Of a stretch of 64,000 nucleotides of DNA, positions 28,673 to 39,711 are shown piece by piece. Below the pieces are notes generated by a model. The model was not told the DNA's origin and searched no databases. It saw only the letters and a program-made list of their open reading frames with translations. The stretch is from assembly GCA_020744425.1 (NCBI GenBank), contig JAGMUV010000051.1, positions 124,001 through 188,000 on the forward strand, written 5' to 3'. Position 1 is the first letter of the stretch. Each line of letters begins with the position of its first letter. The position numbers were made by a program, and so were the translations under genes. Source of the DNA: Dactylonectria macrodidyma (Eukaryota; Ascomycota; Sordariomycetes; Hypocreales; Nectriaceae).

Positions 28673-31600
28673 ATGCCTCGGCCCCGAATAGACCTCACCC
28701 CTCTCCGTCAGGATATTACTATATTAATTGATGAAGATACAACAATCTCAAATATTATACTTTCTCTTTCTACCAATTACAACATCCAAGTCAGTCGCGC
28801 AGTTCTTTACCGATTTCTACAGAAATGGGAACTCCTCCGTCAACGGCGTACAGCTGACACTGAACCTCTACGAGAGCGAATCAAGTCAATGTTCTTTGAT
28901 GAGTGTTTAAAAGATGCTATTATCTTACGCCGGCTTCAAGATGAGGGATTCAGTTTAAGCTTCACTGGACTTTGCAAGATCCGTCGGGAACTTGGTCTTT
29001 TCAGACGACAAGATAATAACCAGCTTCAAATAGCTCAAGAACTTGCACGAACCTTCTTTCATGATGAGTCTCAAGTCTCAACTGTTATCCAAGACTATGG
29101 TCGAGGCTATCTTTACACTTACATGCGGCAACAACATCACATCATCAGTCGCGATGCATTGTACAATGTTTATCGAGACTTTGCACCTGAAAGCATTACT
29201 GATCGATGGGGTAAAGCACGTTTTCAACGTCGTGACTTTATTGTTCCAGGGCCTGACTGGGTATGGTCCCTTGATGGTTATGATAAGCTTAAGCAATGGG
29301 GCTTTGAGATCTATGCTGGTATTGATGGGTATGCCCGATATATTACATGGTTTTACTGTGGATATTCTGCTGCAACAAGTTGGAACGTTGCCTTACAGTA
29401 TCTATCAGTTCTGCGGCAACGTGGTATGATGCCACGAGCTATTCGATCTGATCATGGAGGGGAAACAGCTTTGATGTGTGGCTTACATTACTTTCTTTCT
29501 GGGAATAGAAAGAAACGACTTGGAACAGAGTTAGTTCCAATTGAGTTTAAGGATTGTTGGTTTTTTGGACGAAGTATTCATAATACTCGAATTGAGAGCT
29601 GGTGGCATCGGCTTTATCAAGCACGTGGAGGATCGTGGAGGGTAAGTTTCTATTATTGATACGTGAAGAACCAGTCTTGGGCCTGGTGCTTCAGACTGGC
29701 ATTATATGTAACATCACGTGAGAAAGGAGACCTTATGCTCCCGTCCTCAACTGTAGTCTTAGCTCGTCATCCATCTTTCTACATCTACATGACAACCTCA
29801 CTTTATGTGACCTCCGCGATATATTCGCATCAAATGGTAGCAATTGCAAGCTATCGCACAGTCAAGCCTGCGATTTAGTTCGTCAAGGCCCCAGGCACCA
29901 GCCAACCAGGTCCTAGACCATCAGGCCTCTATCGGCCAACCCAACACGATCCTTGGTAGCACGACCAGCAACCGCCCAGATCCCTTTTGACAACGCAGAA
30001 GCAGCACCCGCTCTGCACCCCCTCGCGATATCATCTCTTGGTGAGGCTCGCACTTAAGCACGATATCCTTGAAAGGAGAATGCTTGAAACATTAGGCCCA
30101 TCAATCGGAAACCAATTTGGAACACTCCTCTGACAGCCTAGAGACCGCCACTCTTGCTGACTTCACCAAGCAACTATTGCGCTAAGAAATAAAGCATTAC
30201 GACAAGTCAAGATGGCTCGATCTCACAATGGCTCAAGTGAGGGAGAACAGTCTAGACAGGTTCCCCCGCCTACGGGCATAACTACAATACCCAAAAAGAA
30301 ACGCTTTTCTACCTCGCCACAAGACATCGAGCAGCTCGATAAGATGACGATGTCAGCCTGGCTTAAGGAGCCTTCAAATACTAAGGCCACAGGCTGGGGC
30401 ATTCGATACGCCCATCTCCTAAGCCAGAAAGCGACTCAGGAAGTTCTTGAGACTCTGACTGTATGGGATAGCGATGTAGTCTATGCCCTTCAACACTTCA
30501 TCTCAAAGTTTGCTGCCCGTGATGGCAACGCACAGGAGCTTCTCGGATTGCCCCCAGCTAAGGCTGATGATTTGGCTCATCTTGGCTGGTGGCGAAAGGC
30601 CATTGTGAAGCAGTTCGACTTCGATCCCCCCAATGCTGAGACCAGTGTAAAGCTGATCACCGTAAGAGCCCCGACCGGCCTGACCGATGACGAGGCCGAG
30701 CCACCTGATCCTTGGGATGCCTCAAGACCCCAGAGGAAGTCATCTGGGCTCACCTCTCAGCATCGCCAGGGGAGCCGCCGTGGCTCTCCACCGCCCACTT
30801 CATCTGCAACAGACGACTCCTCAGATGACGACGCCGAAGCCGCCCGCCGTTCCCGACGAGAACGATCTCAGGTCTCTACGATAGTAGGCACTGATGCCCA
30901 CCGAAAGATCAGAAAGGAAGCCGTCGGCCTATTCGACCCGGACTTCAAGGACCCCAAGGGGACTGGCCTTGTGGTGAGCCAGAATAAGCAGATTTACACT
31001 GATGTATATCTCTTCTGCGAGCACCTCCGAGTCTTCGAGCGTTACGGCGAGGACTCCCTCCAGGAATACTACGTTTCTATGCTTGGAGGCGGTGCCCAAG
31101 GATGGTTCATGGGCGAGCTTAGCACTGATCAGCGCAACCGGCTCCTCGATGCCCCTATCTACAAGTTCTGCAAGAAACTCATAGCTCGATTCAAGCGCCC
31201 CGACGCTGAGATCACAAAGGACCTCCATTCAGGAAGGTATACGCTTGGCCTAGCGCAAGACGATATCAGCCTCACGCAGTGGGTGCAGCGCAAGGCAGCA
31301 TATGCCAAGCAGCTGGGTCTCCAAAACGATAAGCACATCCTCCAAGCTATCTACCCACTGATCGATATCGAGATCTCCCGCCTTCTTACTATGCCCAAGG
31401 CGAAGACTAATCTGACCGACTTCATTCGAGAATGTGAAGACCTTCGACCTACTATCACGGCCCTAATCCAACGGCGACGAGGTCGTCGCGATGACCATTT
31501 CAACAGCCGGCGAGACTATGAGCGTAGCGACCAAAAACGAGATTACGATAACAACCGTCGCAGCAACCGCGACCGCAGCCGCCGATACGAAGACCGCGAC

Positions 31601-34600
31601 CGAGACCGTGATCGATACCGCGCGCCGCGAGACAACCACGAGAACCGAGGCACGGATGACCGCCGCAACAGACCCCGAGACAGCTATCGCGACCGTGACC
31701 GACAGGAACGCTCCGAGAAGAGGGTCACATTTGAAAAGAAATACCCGGCTATCGAAAGTGAGCCCGAGCCCGAGCCCGAGCCTCGGCGCGAACGAGCCTC
31801 GACCACATCGGACGCTGACGATGAGGACGATGCCTCTCTTTCGGATACTTCGACTTTCTCAGCACGTTCGCAGGAGGCCTACGTTGTGGCTATGAACGGC
31901 TCCATCTTCGACCTTCCTACCGACCCTGCCTTTAAGTGTGAAACCTGCCAACGCTCCTTCCCGTCAAAAATGATTTTGAAGGAGCACTGCATTGCCAACT
32001 GCTGTGTCACACCTCAGCAGGCAGCTCGAGAAAAGCTCGATTACACACCGAAGCCTTCACGTTGCAAGAGATGCAAGGAAAGCTTCCCTAGCCGGAGCCG
32101 CCTCTTCCAGCACCTTGAGACCTGTCGAGGAACCGCTGCAGCAAGACAGGCTGCCCTCACTGCAACTACAGCTGCGAGCCCTGCTCCGGGATCTCTATTA
32201 GAGCCTAAGCCTTGTGCTCCGAGCGACGATTACACTCACCTGCGCCTTAAGGCCAAAGCCCGTGCCGAAGACGAACAGTCTGTGGAAATCTGCGGTGACT
32301 CTGGCTGCGGCCGCCCTGTAATCGATCGAACCTGGCTTCAAAGTCTCGACCATACTATCGAGAAAAGAGACCCAGCCATCATCAAAGGAGTCAGTGGCTG
32401 GAAGCGTACTGACGAATGGGCTACATTCACCTTCTATCTTGAAGGCATCCACGCAGACGGCACCAAAGCTGGCACAGCCAAGTTTACAACAGGTGCTTGG
32501 GTTCAGGACAAGCTGGATGCTGTTGCCTTGCTTGGCAACGGCTTTCTCGATCCCTATAGATGCGACATCTTGATCACTGAGAGACGAATTCGGTGTGGTG
32601 TTCTTGATGATTTCCTTATTCCTTTTGATATCTCTCGCCCTCGCAAGCAGGTCACCCGACGCGTCAACGCCCTCAGAGCCACTGTGATACCTGCTGGGCA
32701 GACCCTAGCTGTTGCAGCTACCTGGAAGGAGCTCCCTAAGGATCGCAGCTTTGCCTTCTACGCTTCTCTCCCCTCAGCAATGCACGCTATGGTTGACCAT
32801 GAAGCCCTGCCAGCTGTGGTCATCGTAAACAACACGAAGAAGGATATCAAGCTCCACCGGAAGCAGAAGATCGGGAATATCCATGAGTGCGAAGATGACA
32901 GCTACTTTGTGTCAACTTGGACCGCCGCCCTGACTGCCCTTACAGTCGCGGCTGCCCCCGCCTTGGCTGTGGTGTCAGGCCAGACAGACGAAGCTGCTGT
33001 GGGCCTTTCTAGGCCCTTACCCTCGATCTCTGAGGAATTTTCCCTTACGGAGGGAATTGAAGCTGTTGCTTCAGGCTCTTATGAGCTCAACTGGACTCCC
33101 CGGGCGGCACCGCCTGTGGAATCGCTCAGCGAGGCTATCTTTGAGGACCGGCTGAACACGGAACTTCCCTGGAAGCAGCGCCGTAAGGCTGCCTCCTCTA
33201 TCGCAGCCTTCCTCGCACACGATGGCGACTCTGCTTCAGCGCCTTCGTCGCCTGAGGCCCCCGATGAAGCTGCCCCCGAAGCTGCTCGAGTTCCCTATCA
33301 AACCCACGTGCGGAAGACACCGAACCTGCCTGAGATCCTCACAGACGAAGGCATCCACATCTACGCTGAAGACCCTGCCTTTACAGCTGCGGCTATGCGT
33401 CTTGTTTCCCGATATGCTAAGCTTTGGATCGATACAGGCCTTGTCAAGGTCCCTGATGGCGAGGAACTCCAAGTCCCGCTGATCGATAACTGGCATAAGC
33501 AACGCATTTCGCAGAGACCTTATCCCAGTGGCCTCAAAGACCGCGAGTTCATCGACAAGCTATTCGACCTCCTACACAAGCAAGGCCGCCTCGAATGGGC
33601 CAAGGGACCTACGCCTTTTACTGCCCCAATCTTTGTCGTTTGGCGTACAGTCAATGGCGAACCTAAGGGTCGTCTGGTTGTCGACCTCAGAGCCCTCAAC
33701 AAGATCACGATCCCTGACAACTACCCTCTGCCTCGGCAGGAAGACATCATTCAAGCCCTCCGCGGCGCCCGCTATATTACGGCTATCGATGCCTCGTCCT
33801 TCTTCTTCCAGTTCGGAGTGAAGCTCGAACACCGGGACCGCTTTACGATGACAAGCCATCGAGGCTTAGAAAGGTCAACTGTAGCTCCGATGGGCTTCCG
33901 TAACTCCCCTGCCTATGTTCAACGGTATATGGATAAGCTGCTTCGTCCCTATAAAAACTTCAGCCGCGCTTTCATTGACGATATCGTGATCTTCTCTAAG
34001 ACAGCAGAAGAGCATCTCAAGCACCTAAAGACACTATTCAGCCTCTTCCAAGCTCAAAACCTCACTATCTCTCCGAAGAAGAGTTGGATTGGCTACCCTA
34101 GTGCTCAGTTACTCGGCTTCCGCGTTGATGCCCTTGGATTGAGTACGACAGAGGAACGGATGGCCGCCTTCGCACAACTTGAGTTCCCTTACCAACTTGC
34201 AGGCCTTGAGCAATATATTGGCGCCACTGGCTACATTAGGCACCTTATTCCTTATTATGCTCAGCTTATCGAGCCGCTGCAGAAACGGAAGGTTGCCCTG
34301 CTTGCAGAAGGTCGCAAGGAAGGCAAAGTTGTTGACGGGAATCCTAACCGTCGCAAGGCCTACACCCGCACAACTCATTACGAGCCAATACATGATGAGA
34401 AGATCGCCTTTGCCGCCCTACAGAAGGAGATATCCTCTGGCCGAATGCTGTGCCACCTCGATCCAGACAAGCAGCTCTTCTTGCAAGTCGACGGCAGCCT
34501 TGAGAGAGGTTTTGGAGCCGTCCTTTTCCACCTTCGCGATGGCTATGTCTGGGAACCAGGCACACACATCCCAGCTGTAGCCGTACGCCCTATCTGCTTC

Positions 34601-37504
34601 CTTAGCCGGGTGCTCACAGCAGCCGAGAGTCGTTACGGCCCTACGGAACTCGAAATCGCATGCCTTGTGTGGGCTGTGAAGAGGCTGCGCACATCCCTTC
34701 AGTCTTCGAAGCTGCCTACAGTTGTGCTGACAGACCATTCCGCTTCGAAGCAGGTTGTTGAGAAAACCTCCCTCGAGACCTCGAGCACTGACCGAGCGAA
34801 CCGACGACTCGTTGTTGCCTCTATCTACCTTTCTGAATACGATCTCAAGATCTTCCACTTGCCCGGCAAGAAGAACTTCATCCCTGACGCCCTGAGCCGC
34901 TTGACGGCCCCTGAGACCGACGTCAACCCTCATCGCCTACGGCCTGATTATACCGCCCTTGATGATGTGCTGATGGTCTCTGAGGCCCTAATGGCAGACG
35001 ATGTGAAGACTCGATTTCAGCAGGGCTATGTGACAGATACGAAATTCTCGAAGGTCATTGCAATGATCTTGGGCAAGGACCTTGCAGCCGCGGCCCAGCT
35101 GACCGACGAGGACGCCGTGAACGCCTTCAAGCCCGGGGTGCCTTTTGCCCTCCGAGATGGACTCCTTTACCATCAGGGCATAGACGGATACACCCGACTG
35201 TGTGTCCCACACGCCCTCAGGCAGGAGATTCTTGAGATGGCTCACGATAACCGGCATCACTTTGGGATTGAAAGGATGACAAGAGAGCTATCTAACCTGT
35301 GTATCCACAACCTCACACGTGCTATCAAGAAGCATATTCACAACTGTCAGACCTGCTGCCTAGGGCAGACTGATAGAAAGCAACGAATTGGCAACTATCA
35401 ACCTATCCGACCCCCAATGCAACCAATGCATACAATAGCTATCGATTTTATCGTCAGCTTGCCGCCAGTTTCTTCAATTGACTCCCCGTGGGCTCTGGAG
35501 GGCTTCCCCATCTTTGATACCCTCCTCACTGTCACCTGCGCTGCTAGCAAGCGATGCCTTCTTATCCCCGGCTATTCAACCTACTCAGCAGCCAACTGGG
35601 CAACGATCTTAGCCCGGCAGCTGATGCTATCCGACTGGGGCATGCCAAAGGTCATTATCTCAGACCGCGACTCGAAGTTCACATCCCCCTTCTGGAAGAC
35701 CCTTTGGAGCCTCTTTGGGGCTAAGTTAGCGATGACTACCGCCTACCACCCGCAGGCCGATGGTCTCTCAGAAAGGCGAAATCAGACAGTTGAGATAGCC
35801 TTACGCTTCCACTATATGGAAAACCCCGATGCCAACTGGGTCCGTATTCTTCCAGCTCTTCAATGGAACCTCAACGGTGCCTACAATATCGGTACACGCA
35901 CATCTGCCCATGAGTTCATCTATGGCATCAGCCTTCGAGGCCCCTTGGAAGGCCTCCAGCCAGGAGATGACGACGTCTCCGACCTGCCGTTCCTCCGCGA
36001 GGCAGTGCGAAAGGAGGCGCATTTGGCGATGGACTTCGCAGCGGCCAAGGCCAAGCGATGGTACGATGCGAAACACCGCCCCATTCAGCTCAAAGCTGGC
36101 GACAAGGTGTATCTACGCCTTCACGATGGGTACCACCTGCCAGGAAAGCCCGCAAGGAAGTGGTCGCAGCAACGCACCGGCCCTTTTGAGATTAAGCGAA
36201 TGGTTGGAGACCTCGCAGCCGAGCTCGAGCTACCACCCGCGTGGAAGATACATCCAGTGATATCATGCCAGCAGCTTCAACCTGCTCACGCTGACGCCTT
36301 CCAGCCTGAGGAACCTAGCCCAGTAGAGGAAGATGACGGCCAGTATGTAGTGGAAAGGATCATGCGCAGAGAGGTCCGCCGCCTTGGTCGGAAGGCTACG
36401 CCCTTTGAGGGCTTTTGGATTAGATGGAAAGGCTGGGGGCCTGAACACGATGCCTGGGTTCGGACTGCAGATATCGATCCTGAAGTCATTGCCGACTTCA
36501 AGACCGCTCACCCAGAGGCATTCGAAGTGGATGAAGGACCGCGACATAACTCGCAGCGGAAGATGAAATGAACGCCCTGATGGGCCTGGTATAATGACTG
36601 TGTGATGGAAAGATCAGGAAGCAAGGATGGATTCGATTCGAACGGACTGACGGCAAGGAAAGCATCTTCCTAAGGCTCACTGAGGGCAGTGATGACTTCC
36701 TTTAAAGCCCGGGATATGATACGTGAAGAACCAGTCTTGGGCCTGGTGCTTCAGACTGGCATTATATGTAACATCACGTGAGAAAGGAGACCTTATGCTC
36801 CCGTCCTCAACTGTAGTCTTAGCTCGTCATCCATCTTTCTACATCTACATGACAACCTCACTTTATGTGACCTCCGCGATATATTCGCATCAATTATTCC
36901 TTATTGAACTTTACTAATTCTCTTCGATTAGATATACTTCCAATGGCTGACAGAAAATGGGCTCTTTGATGGTGGCTCTCTTCCTGATCGCATTGCCATT
37001 CTATTCATCTTCATGAATCCAATCCGACATGACTTGATCTCATTTATACGAGTCTGGAATAGCCATTCTATTCGCCGTCAAGCCAATCGACCACATGTTC
37101 AACCTGGACAACCCTCAGTTCTATATCATGATCTCAATTCAGAGACTGCACGGAACTTTGCTGAAGAGATTCCACCTGATCGATTCAGATTCTGTCAGGA
37201 AACCTTTGAACTTGATCAATCTGATCTGGATGCTTTCTTGCCAGAAGAAACAATGTCTATTTGTCAAGCTATCATTACAACGACAATTGGCTCTTTACCA
37301 GAAATTTCGAACGTTGTCACACATCCACTTTTAGATGAGTACAATCTTCTACGAGGTGAATTGGCTCTTTATATTCAGAATGGGAATTCACCACGACTAT
37401 CCTTACTTGACCGACCTCGAGATGGGCGAGATCGACTTAGTCAAATTCTACAGGCTCAGAATATTGACATTGAAGTGTTTGATTCATGGATAGCAGCTGA
37501 TTAA
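28673..37504 (+). CDS. gene B, DDE integrase-type transposase (copy 2), Gypsy in its intron
   Basis: Exon 1 28673-29641 and exon 2 36932-37504 together encode 513 aa with no stop. The catalytic residues are in WSLDGYDKL, IRSDHGGETAL and NTRIESWWHRL. The intron, 49 nt in copy 1, keeps its GTAAGT donor (29642) and TTCGATTAG acceptor (36923-36931) but now contains a 7.2-kb Gypsy element inserted 15 bp after the donor. The N-terminus resembles a helix-turn-helix region (NYNIQVSRAVLYRFLQKWEL). Whether a product is still made depends on splicing out the retrotransposon. The transposase would act on the 35-bp inverted repeats of both copies. Confidence 0.82.
29657..29832 (+). repeat. Gypsy left LTR
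   Basis: 176 bp, TG...CA ends, same sequence as 36717-36892. Confidence 0.95.
30212..36571 (+). CDS. Gypsy Gag-Pol polyprotein with chromodomain
   Basis: 2119 aa from ATG 30212. A Gag-like region (about 230-400) is followed by an Arg/Asp/Glu-rich stretch and two C2H2-like fingers near 576 and 617 (CETCQRSFPSKMILKEHC; CKRCKESFPSRSRLFQHLET) where a CCHC knuckle would be expected. Protease about 693 (CGDSGCGRP), reverse transcriptase about 1150-1270 with FIDDIV, RNase H from about 1424 (FLQVDGSLERG), integrase zinc site 1676-1713 and core with IAIDFIVS, ISDRDSKF and GLSERRNQT. A C-terminal chromodomain (about 2043-2100; YVVERIMRREV, GFWIRWKGWGPEHDAW) probably directs insertion to marked chromatin. 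All parts are in one frame with no stop. Confidence 0.95.
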   Translation: MARSHNGSSEGEQSRQVPPPTGITTIPKKKRFSTSPQDIEQLDKMTMSAWLKEPSNTKATGWGIRYAHLLSQKATQEVLETLTVWDSDVVYALQHFISKFAARDGNAQELLGLPPAKADDLAHLGWWRKAIVKQFDFDPPNAETSVKLITVRAPTGLTDDEAEPPDPWDASRPQRKSSGLTSQHRQGSRRGSPPPTSSATDDSSDDDAEAARRSRRERSQVSTIVGTDAHRKIRKEAVGLFDPDFKDPKGTGLVVSQNKQIYTDVYLFCEHLRVFERYGEDSLQEYYVSMLGGGAQGWFMGELSTDQRNRLLDAPIYKFCKKLIARFKRPDAEITKDLHSGRYTLGLAQDDISLTQWVQRKAAYAKQLGLQNDKHILQAIYPLIDIEISRLLTMPKAKTNLTDFIRECEDLRPTITALIQRRRGRRDDHFNSRRDYERSDQKRDYDNNRRSNRDRSRRYEDRDRDRDRYRAPRDNHENRGTDDRRNRPRDSYRDRDRQERSEKRVTFEKKYPAIESEPEPEPEPRRERASTTSDADDEDDASLSDTSTFSARSQEAYVVAMNGSIFDLPTDPAFKCETCQRSFPSKMILKEHCIANCCVTPQQAAREKLDYTPKPSRCKRCKESFPSRSRLFQHLETCRGTAAARQAALTATTAASPAPGSLLEPKPCAPSDDYTHLRLKAKARAEDEQSVEICGDSGCGRPVIDRTWLQSLDHTIEKRDPAIIKGVSGWKRTDEWATFTFYLEGIHADGTKAGTAKFTTGAWVQDKLDAVALLGNGFLDPYRCDILITERRIRCGVLDDFLIPFDISRPRKQVTRRVNALRATVIPAGQTLAVAATWKELPKDRSFAFYASLPSAMHAMVDHEALPAVVIVNNTKKDIKLHRKQKIGNIHECEDDSYFVSTWTAALTALTVAAAPALAVVSGQTDEAAVGLSRPLPSISEEFSLTEGIEAVASGSYELNWTPRAAPPVESLSEAIFEDRLNTELPWKQRRKAASSIAAFLAHDGDSASAPSSPEAPDEAAPEAARVPYQTHVRKTPNLPEILTDEGIHIYAEDPAFTAAAMRLVSRYAKLWIDTGLVKVPDGEELQVPLIDNWHKQRISQRPYPSGLKDREFIDKLFDLLHKQGRLEWAKGPTPFTAPIFVVWRTVNGEPKGRLVVDLRALNKITIPDNYPLPRQEDIIQALRGARYITAIDASSFFFQFGVKLEHRDRFTMTSHRGLERSTVAPMGFRNSPAYVQRYMDKLLRPYKNFSRAFIDDIVIFSKTAEEHLKHLKTLFSLFQAQNLTISPKKSWIGYPSAQLLGFRVDALGLSTTEERMAAFAQLEFPYQLAGLEQYIGATGYIRHLIPYYAQLIEPLQKRKVALLAEGRKEGKVVDGNPNRRKAYTRTTHYEPIHDEKIAFAALQKEISSGRMLCHLDPDKQLFLQVDGSLERGFGAVLFHLRDGYVWEPGTHIPAVAVRPICFLSRVLTAAESRYGPTELEIACLVWAVKRLRTSLQSSKLPTVVLTDHSASKQVVEKTSLETSSTDRANRRLVVASIYLSEYDLKIFHLPGKKNFIPDALSRLTAPETDVNPHRLRPDYTALDDVLMVSEALMADDVKTRFQQGYVTDTKFSKVIAMILGKDLAAAAQLTDEDAVNAFKPGVPFALRDGLLYHQGIDGYTRLCVPHALRQEILEMAHDNRHHFGIERMTRELSNLCIHNLTRAIKKHIHNCQTCCLGQTDRKQRIGNYQPIRPPMQPMHTIAIDFIVSLPPVSSIDSPWALEGFPIFDTLLTVTCAASKRCLLIPGYSTYSAANWATILARQLMLSDWGMPKVIISDRDSKFTSPFWKTLWSLFGAKLAMTTAYHPQADGLSERRNQTVEIALRFHYMENPDANWVRILPALQWNLNGAYNIGTRTSAHEFIYGISLRGPLEGLQPGDDDVSDLPFLREAVRKEAHLAMDFAAAKAKRWYDAKHRPIQLKAGDKVYLRLHDGYHLPGKPARKWSQQRTGPFEIKRMVGDLAAELELPPAWKIHPVISCQQLQPAHADAFQPEEPSPVEEDDGQYVVERIMRREVRRLGRKATPFEGFWIRWKGWGPEHDAWVRTADIDPEVIADFKTAHPEAFEVDEGPRHNSQRKMK
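36717..36892 (+). repeat. Gypsy right LTR
   Basis: 176 bp, identical by eye to the left LTR, followed by ATTAT. Confidence 0.95.
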
Positions 37505-37532
37505 TAAAGGAAAAGACTTGAGAAGATTGAAA

Positions 37533-38702
37533 CTACTTACGCTGGCGAGTTACCATACTTAATGGAGGCAGTGGCTGTTTACTGCCAGTCTTCCGCCCTG
37601 TACTAATTACATCTTCCTCAATAACTTCTCTACTTCCATCATCTGATATAAGTGCCTCCAAATCCTCACTACCTTGCCCAGCCACTTCTATAACCATATT
37701 ATCTTGTCCATTCAAATCCGATCCATCCACATCAGTATCGAAGAATGCAGCTAAGTCATCTTCTTCATTAGACTTCTCTAGTAAGACCAATATCTCCTCC
37801 TTTTTCTTGTCTACCTTTACCTTCTTATCTGTTGCTGGAGCTGATTGTGTAGATGCCTTTCGTTTGCGATTAATTGGAGATTGTGTTGGGGGTTTGTTTT
37901 GTATTGGAAGAGATAGATCCTTTTCGCCCTTGACCTTCTTCTTTCGCACTGGAACAGGGGTGATCATGTTATCTTCCTCCTCTTTCGCTTCATAAGCATA
38001 AAGAAGTGACAGATTGACCCTGGTTGGATGCGGACTTTGAGGATTGATTGCATTGAGAAATGCAGCAAGAGAAGTTGTCTCTAGAACTTCCTGAGAAAAG
38101 AAAACAATACTTTGCGAACTGTTACTGGTGCAACCAGAAATGAACTCCCAGTCAACGGCCCGATATGTTGCATCAGTTGTTGCACGTGCAGCAACTGATC
38201 TCACAAGGTCCGCATGTGAAGGATAGTTATGTGTTGCGTTTGTAACAAAGCAATTGCCAACTCTCCCAGCGATAGTAGGAGATCCAGACTGCCACTTCCT
38301 GATATCCAATTGACCGCTTGATATACACTTATATGCTGCTGTATATAAGGTAATTGCCAACTCAATGGGTGTATTGGGTATCGACTTCGTTCGGGTAGCT
38401 TGAGCGTGGAGACTTCGGCTTTGGTTGCCTTGATTGACAGCGGATTCCAGTTGAGCAGGATTATAGGAAGGGATAGTCATTGCAGGTGCAGGTGCATGTT
38501 GGAGTCGTCGTGATCGTGCGTGTGTAGGTGGGATTGGGCTGTCTTCAGTCAAATCGACCATGTCAATTTGAGGATTGGCAGAAGAAGGAAGAGTTAAAGG
38601 TATAATATTCTCTCCACAGAAATAACAACGAACCCAGTCTGGGTTTAACTCCAATACAACGGAATGGAGATAACCCTTCTTGGAACAGATTGCGGAATTC
38701 AT
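37533..38702 (-). CDS. gene C, unknown transposon accessory protein (copy 2)
   Basis: 389 aa, same length as copy 1 and differing at only a few positions, all without stops. It has the N-terminal CYFCGEN motif, basic NRKRKAST and KKVKVDKKK clusters and the acidic C-terminus. It converges on the transposase with a 28-bp gap. The preserved frame in both copies, while gene A is broken in both, suggests either recent copying or selection on C. Confidence 0.75.
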   Translation of the reverse strand: MNSAICSKKGYLHSVVLELNPDWVRCYFCGENIIPLTLPSSANPQIDMVDLTEDSPIPPTHARSRRLQHAPAPAMTIPSYNPAQLESAVNQGNQSRSLHAQATRTKSIPNTPIELAITLYTAAYKCISSGQLDIRKWQSGSPTIAGRVGNCFVTNATHNYPSHADLVRSVAARATTDATYRAVDWEFISGCTSNSSQSIVFFSQEVLETTSLAAFLNAINPQSPHPTRVNLSLLYAYEAKEEEDNMITPVPVRKKKVKGEKDLSLPIQNKPPTQSPINRKRKASTQSAPATDKKVKVDKKKEEILVLLEKSNEEDDLAAFFDTDVDGSDLNGQDNMVIEVAGQGSEDLEALISDDGSREVIEEDVISTGRKTGSKQPLPPLSMVTRQRK

Positions 38703-38791
38703 GGTTAGGAATAATAAAGAAGGATTAAGTTAAATTATTTGCGTACGCAAAAATTTTCACATTAAATACAGAGAATATTAGCACTAATGAC

Positions 38792-39100
38792 TGTCATATA
38801 TCGGTATATCGGATCTCAACGGCTACTGCGGAAGTGAAGCTTTTCCTTCTATCATCATAGGCGTCCATCGCCACCTGCCTCGTCACCAGCCTCGTCACCA
38901 GCCTAGCATTTCCTTCATTCAGGTCAATAGCTAGATAAAGCCAAGACCCCGAAGCATCCGGAGCCTCTCGGCTGTCCGAGGTCATCCGAGGTCATCATCA
39001 CTTTCTTCGTCTATAAGACTGACCCAAAGACCCTCGTTAGATAGGAAGAATATCAAGAGCTTCTCACATATATGATCATTTCCATCAGCTAGATGCAACA
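38792..39100. repeat. solo-LTR-like repeat, family 1, copy c
   Basis: 309 bp at the same position between genes C and D as the copy at 15015-15336, with an 18-bp internal deletion. The insertion therefore predates the separation of the two transposon copies. Confidence 0.7.
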
Positions 39101-39128
39101 TGACTCATCACCTGTAATCCTAGACTAG

Positions 39129-39711
39129 TTACTCTTCGGGTTGTGTGGAGCTAAGTTCCTCTTGGATCTTAGCTCTTTCAATTAGATCTGCTCCAAATGC
39201 ACGTAGTGGATCAGGTGTAGACTCCTTCACGATTTTCTCTATTATGGATCGAGATAACTGTGTTTCTTTTGGCCGATCTAATTTATTCTTATTAGTATTT
39301 ATTATATAAAGAAAGGTTCAATAACTTACCATGATATGAACATCGAATTCCTCTCGATGAATATGTGCAGTTCGCACATGCGCCAGCAGCAATATCACTC
39401 TTAGTGATACACCCTTCAAAAATGCCATTTCCTCTTGCACATTGCAAACAGGAAGGTGTGCGTAAAGTCCCATAAATATAGATGAGTAGTGCATCAATAT
39501 TCTGTGTACGGGTTAGGTCAAGGCCAGTTGATGAAGACCGCCCTTGTCTAGCTCGTGTATTCAGCTGTAAAAGACGGCTCTCTGTTGCCTGCTCTTGACA
39601 TCTTATCACCTTTGCAGGCCGTAGCAATTGCGCCTTTGTAAGAGCCCATGACGTGAGTGCAGCTTTGTTTGATGGCTGCTTGGCAGTTGCGGAGTTAATT
39701 GGAGGTGACAT
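39129..39711 (-). CDS. gene D, DUF3716-like zinc-binding protein (copy 2)
   Basis: Exons 39711-39330 and 39277-39129, 176 aa, intron 39278-39329 with GTAAGT and ATTAG. The Cys motif is CLQCARGNGIFEGC, GACANC, IRCSYH. Nearly identical to copy 1 (for example Met to Leu in the first Cys loop). The start codon lies about 240 bp inside the right inverted repeat, so the promoter is presumably in the transposon end. Confidence 0.75.

Larger units (their letters stand above)
29657..36892 (+). mobile_element. Gypsy LTR retrotransposon (chromovirus type), intact
   Basis: Two 176-bp LTRs (29657-29832 and 36717-36892, TGATACG...GCATCA) are identical by eye. The duplication ATTAT flanks the element (29652-29656, 36893-36897). 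A single 2119-codon frame lies between them. TGGTAGCAATTGC follows the left LTR as a possible primer site. Total 7236 bp. Identical LTRs and an intact frame indicate a very recent insertion. Confidence 0.95.
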
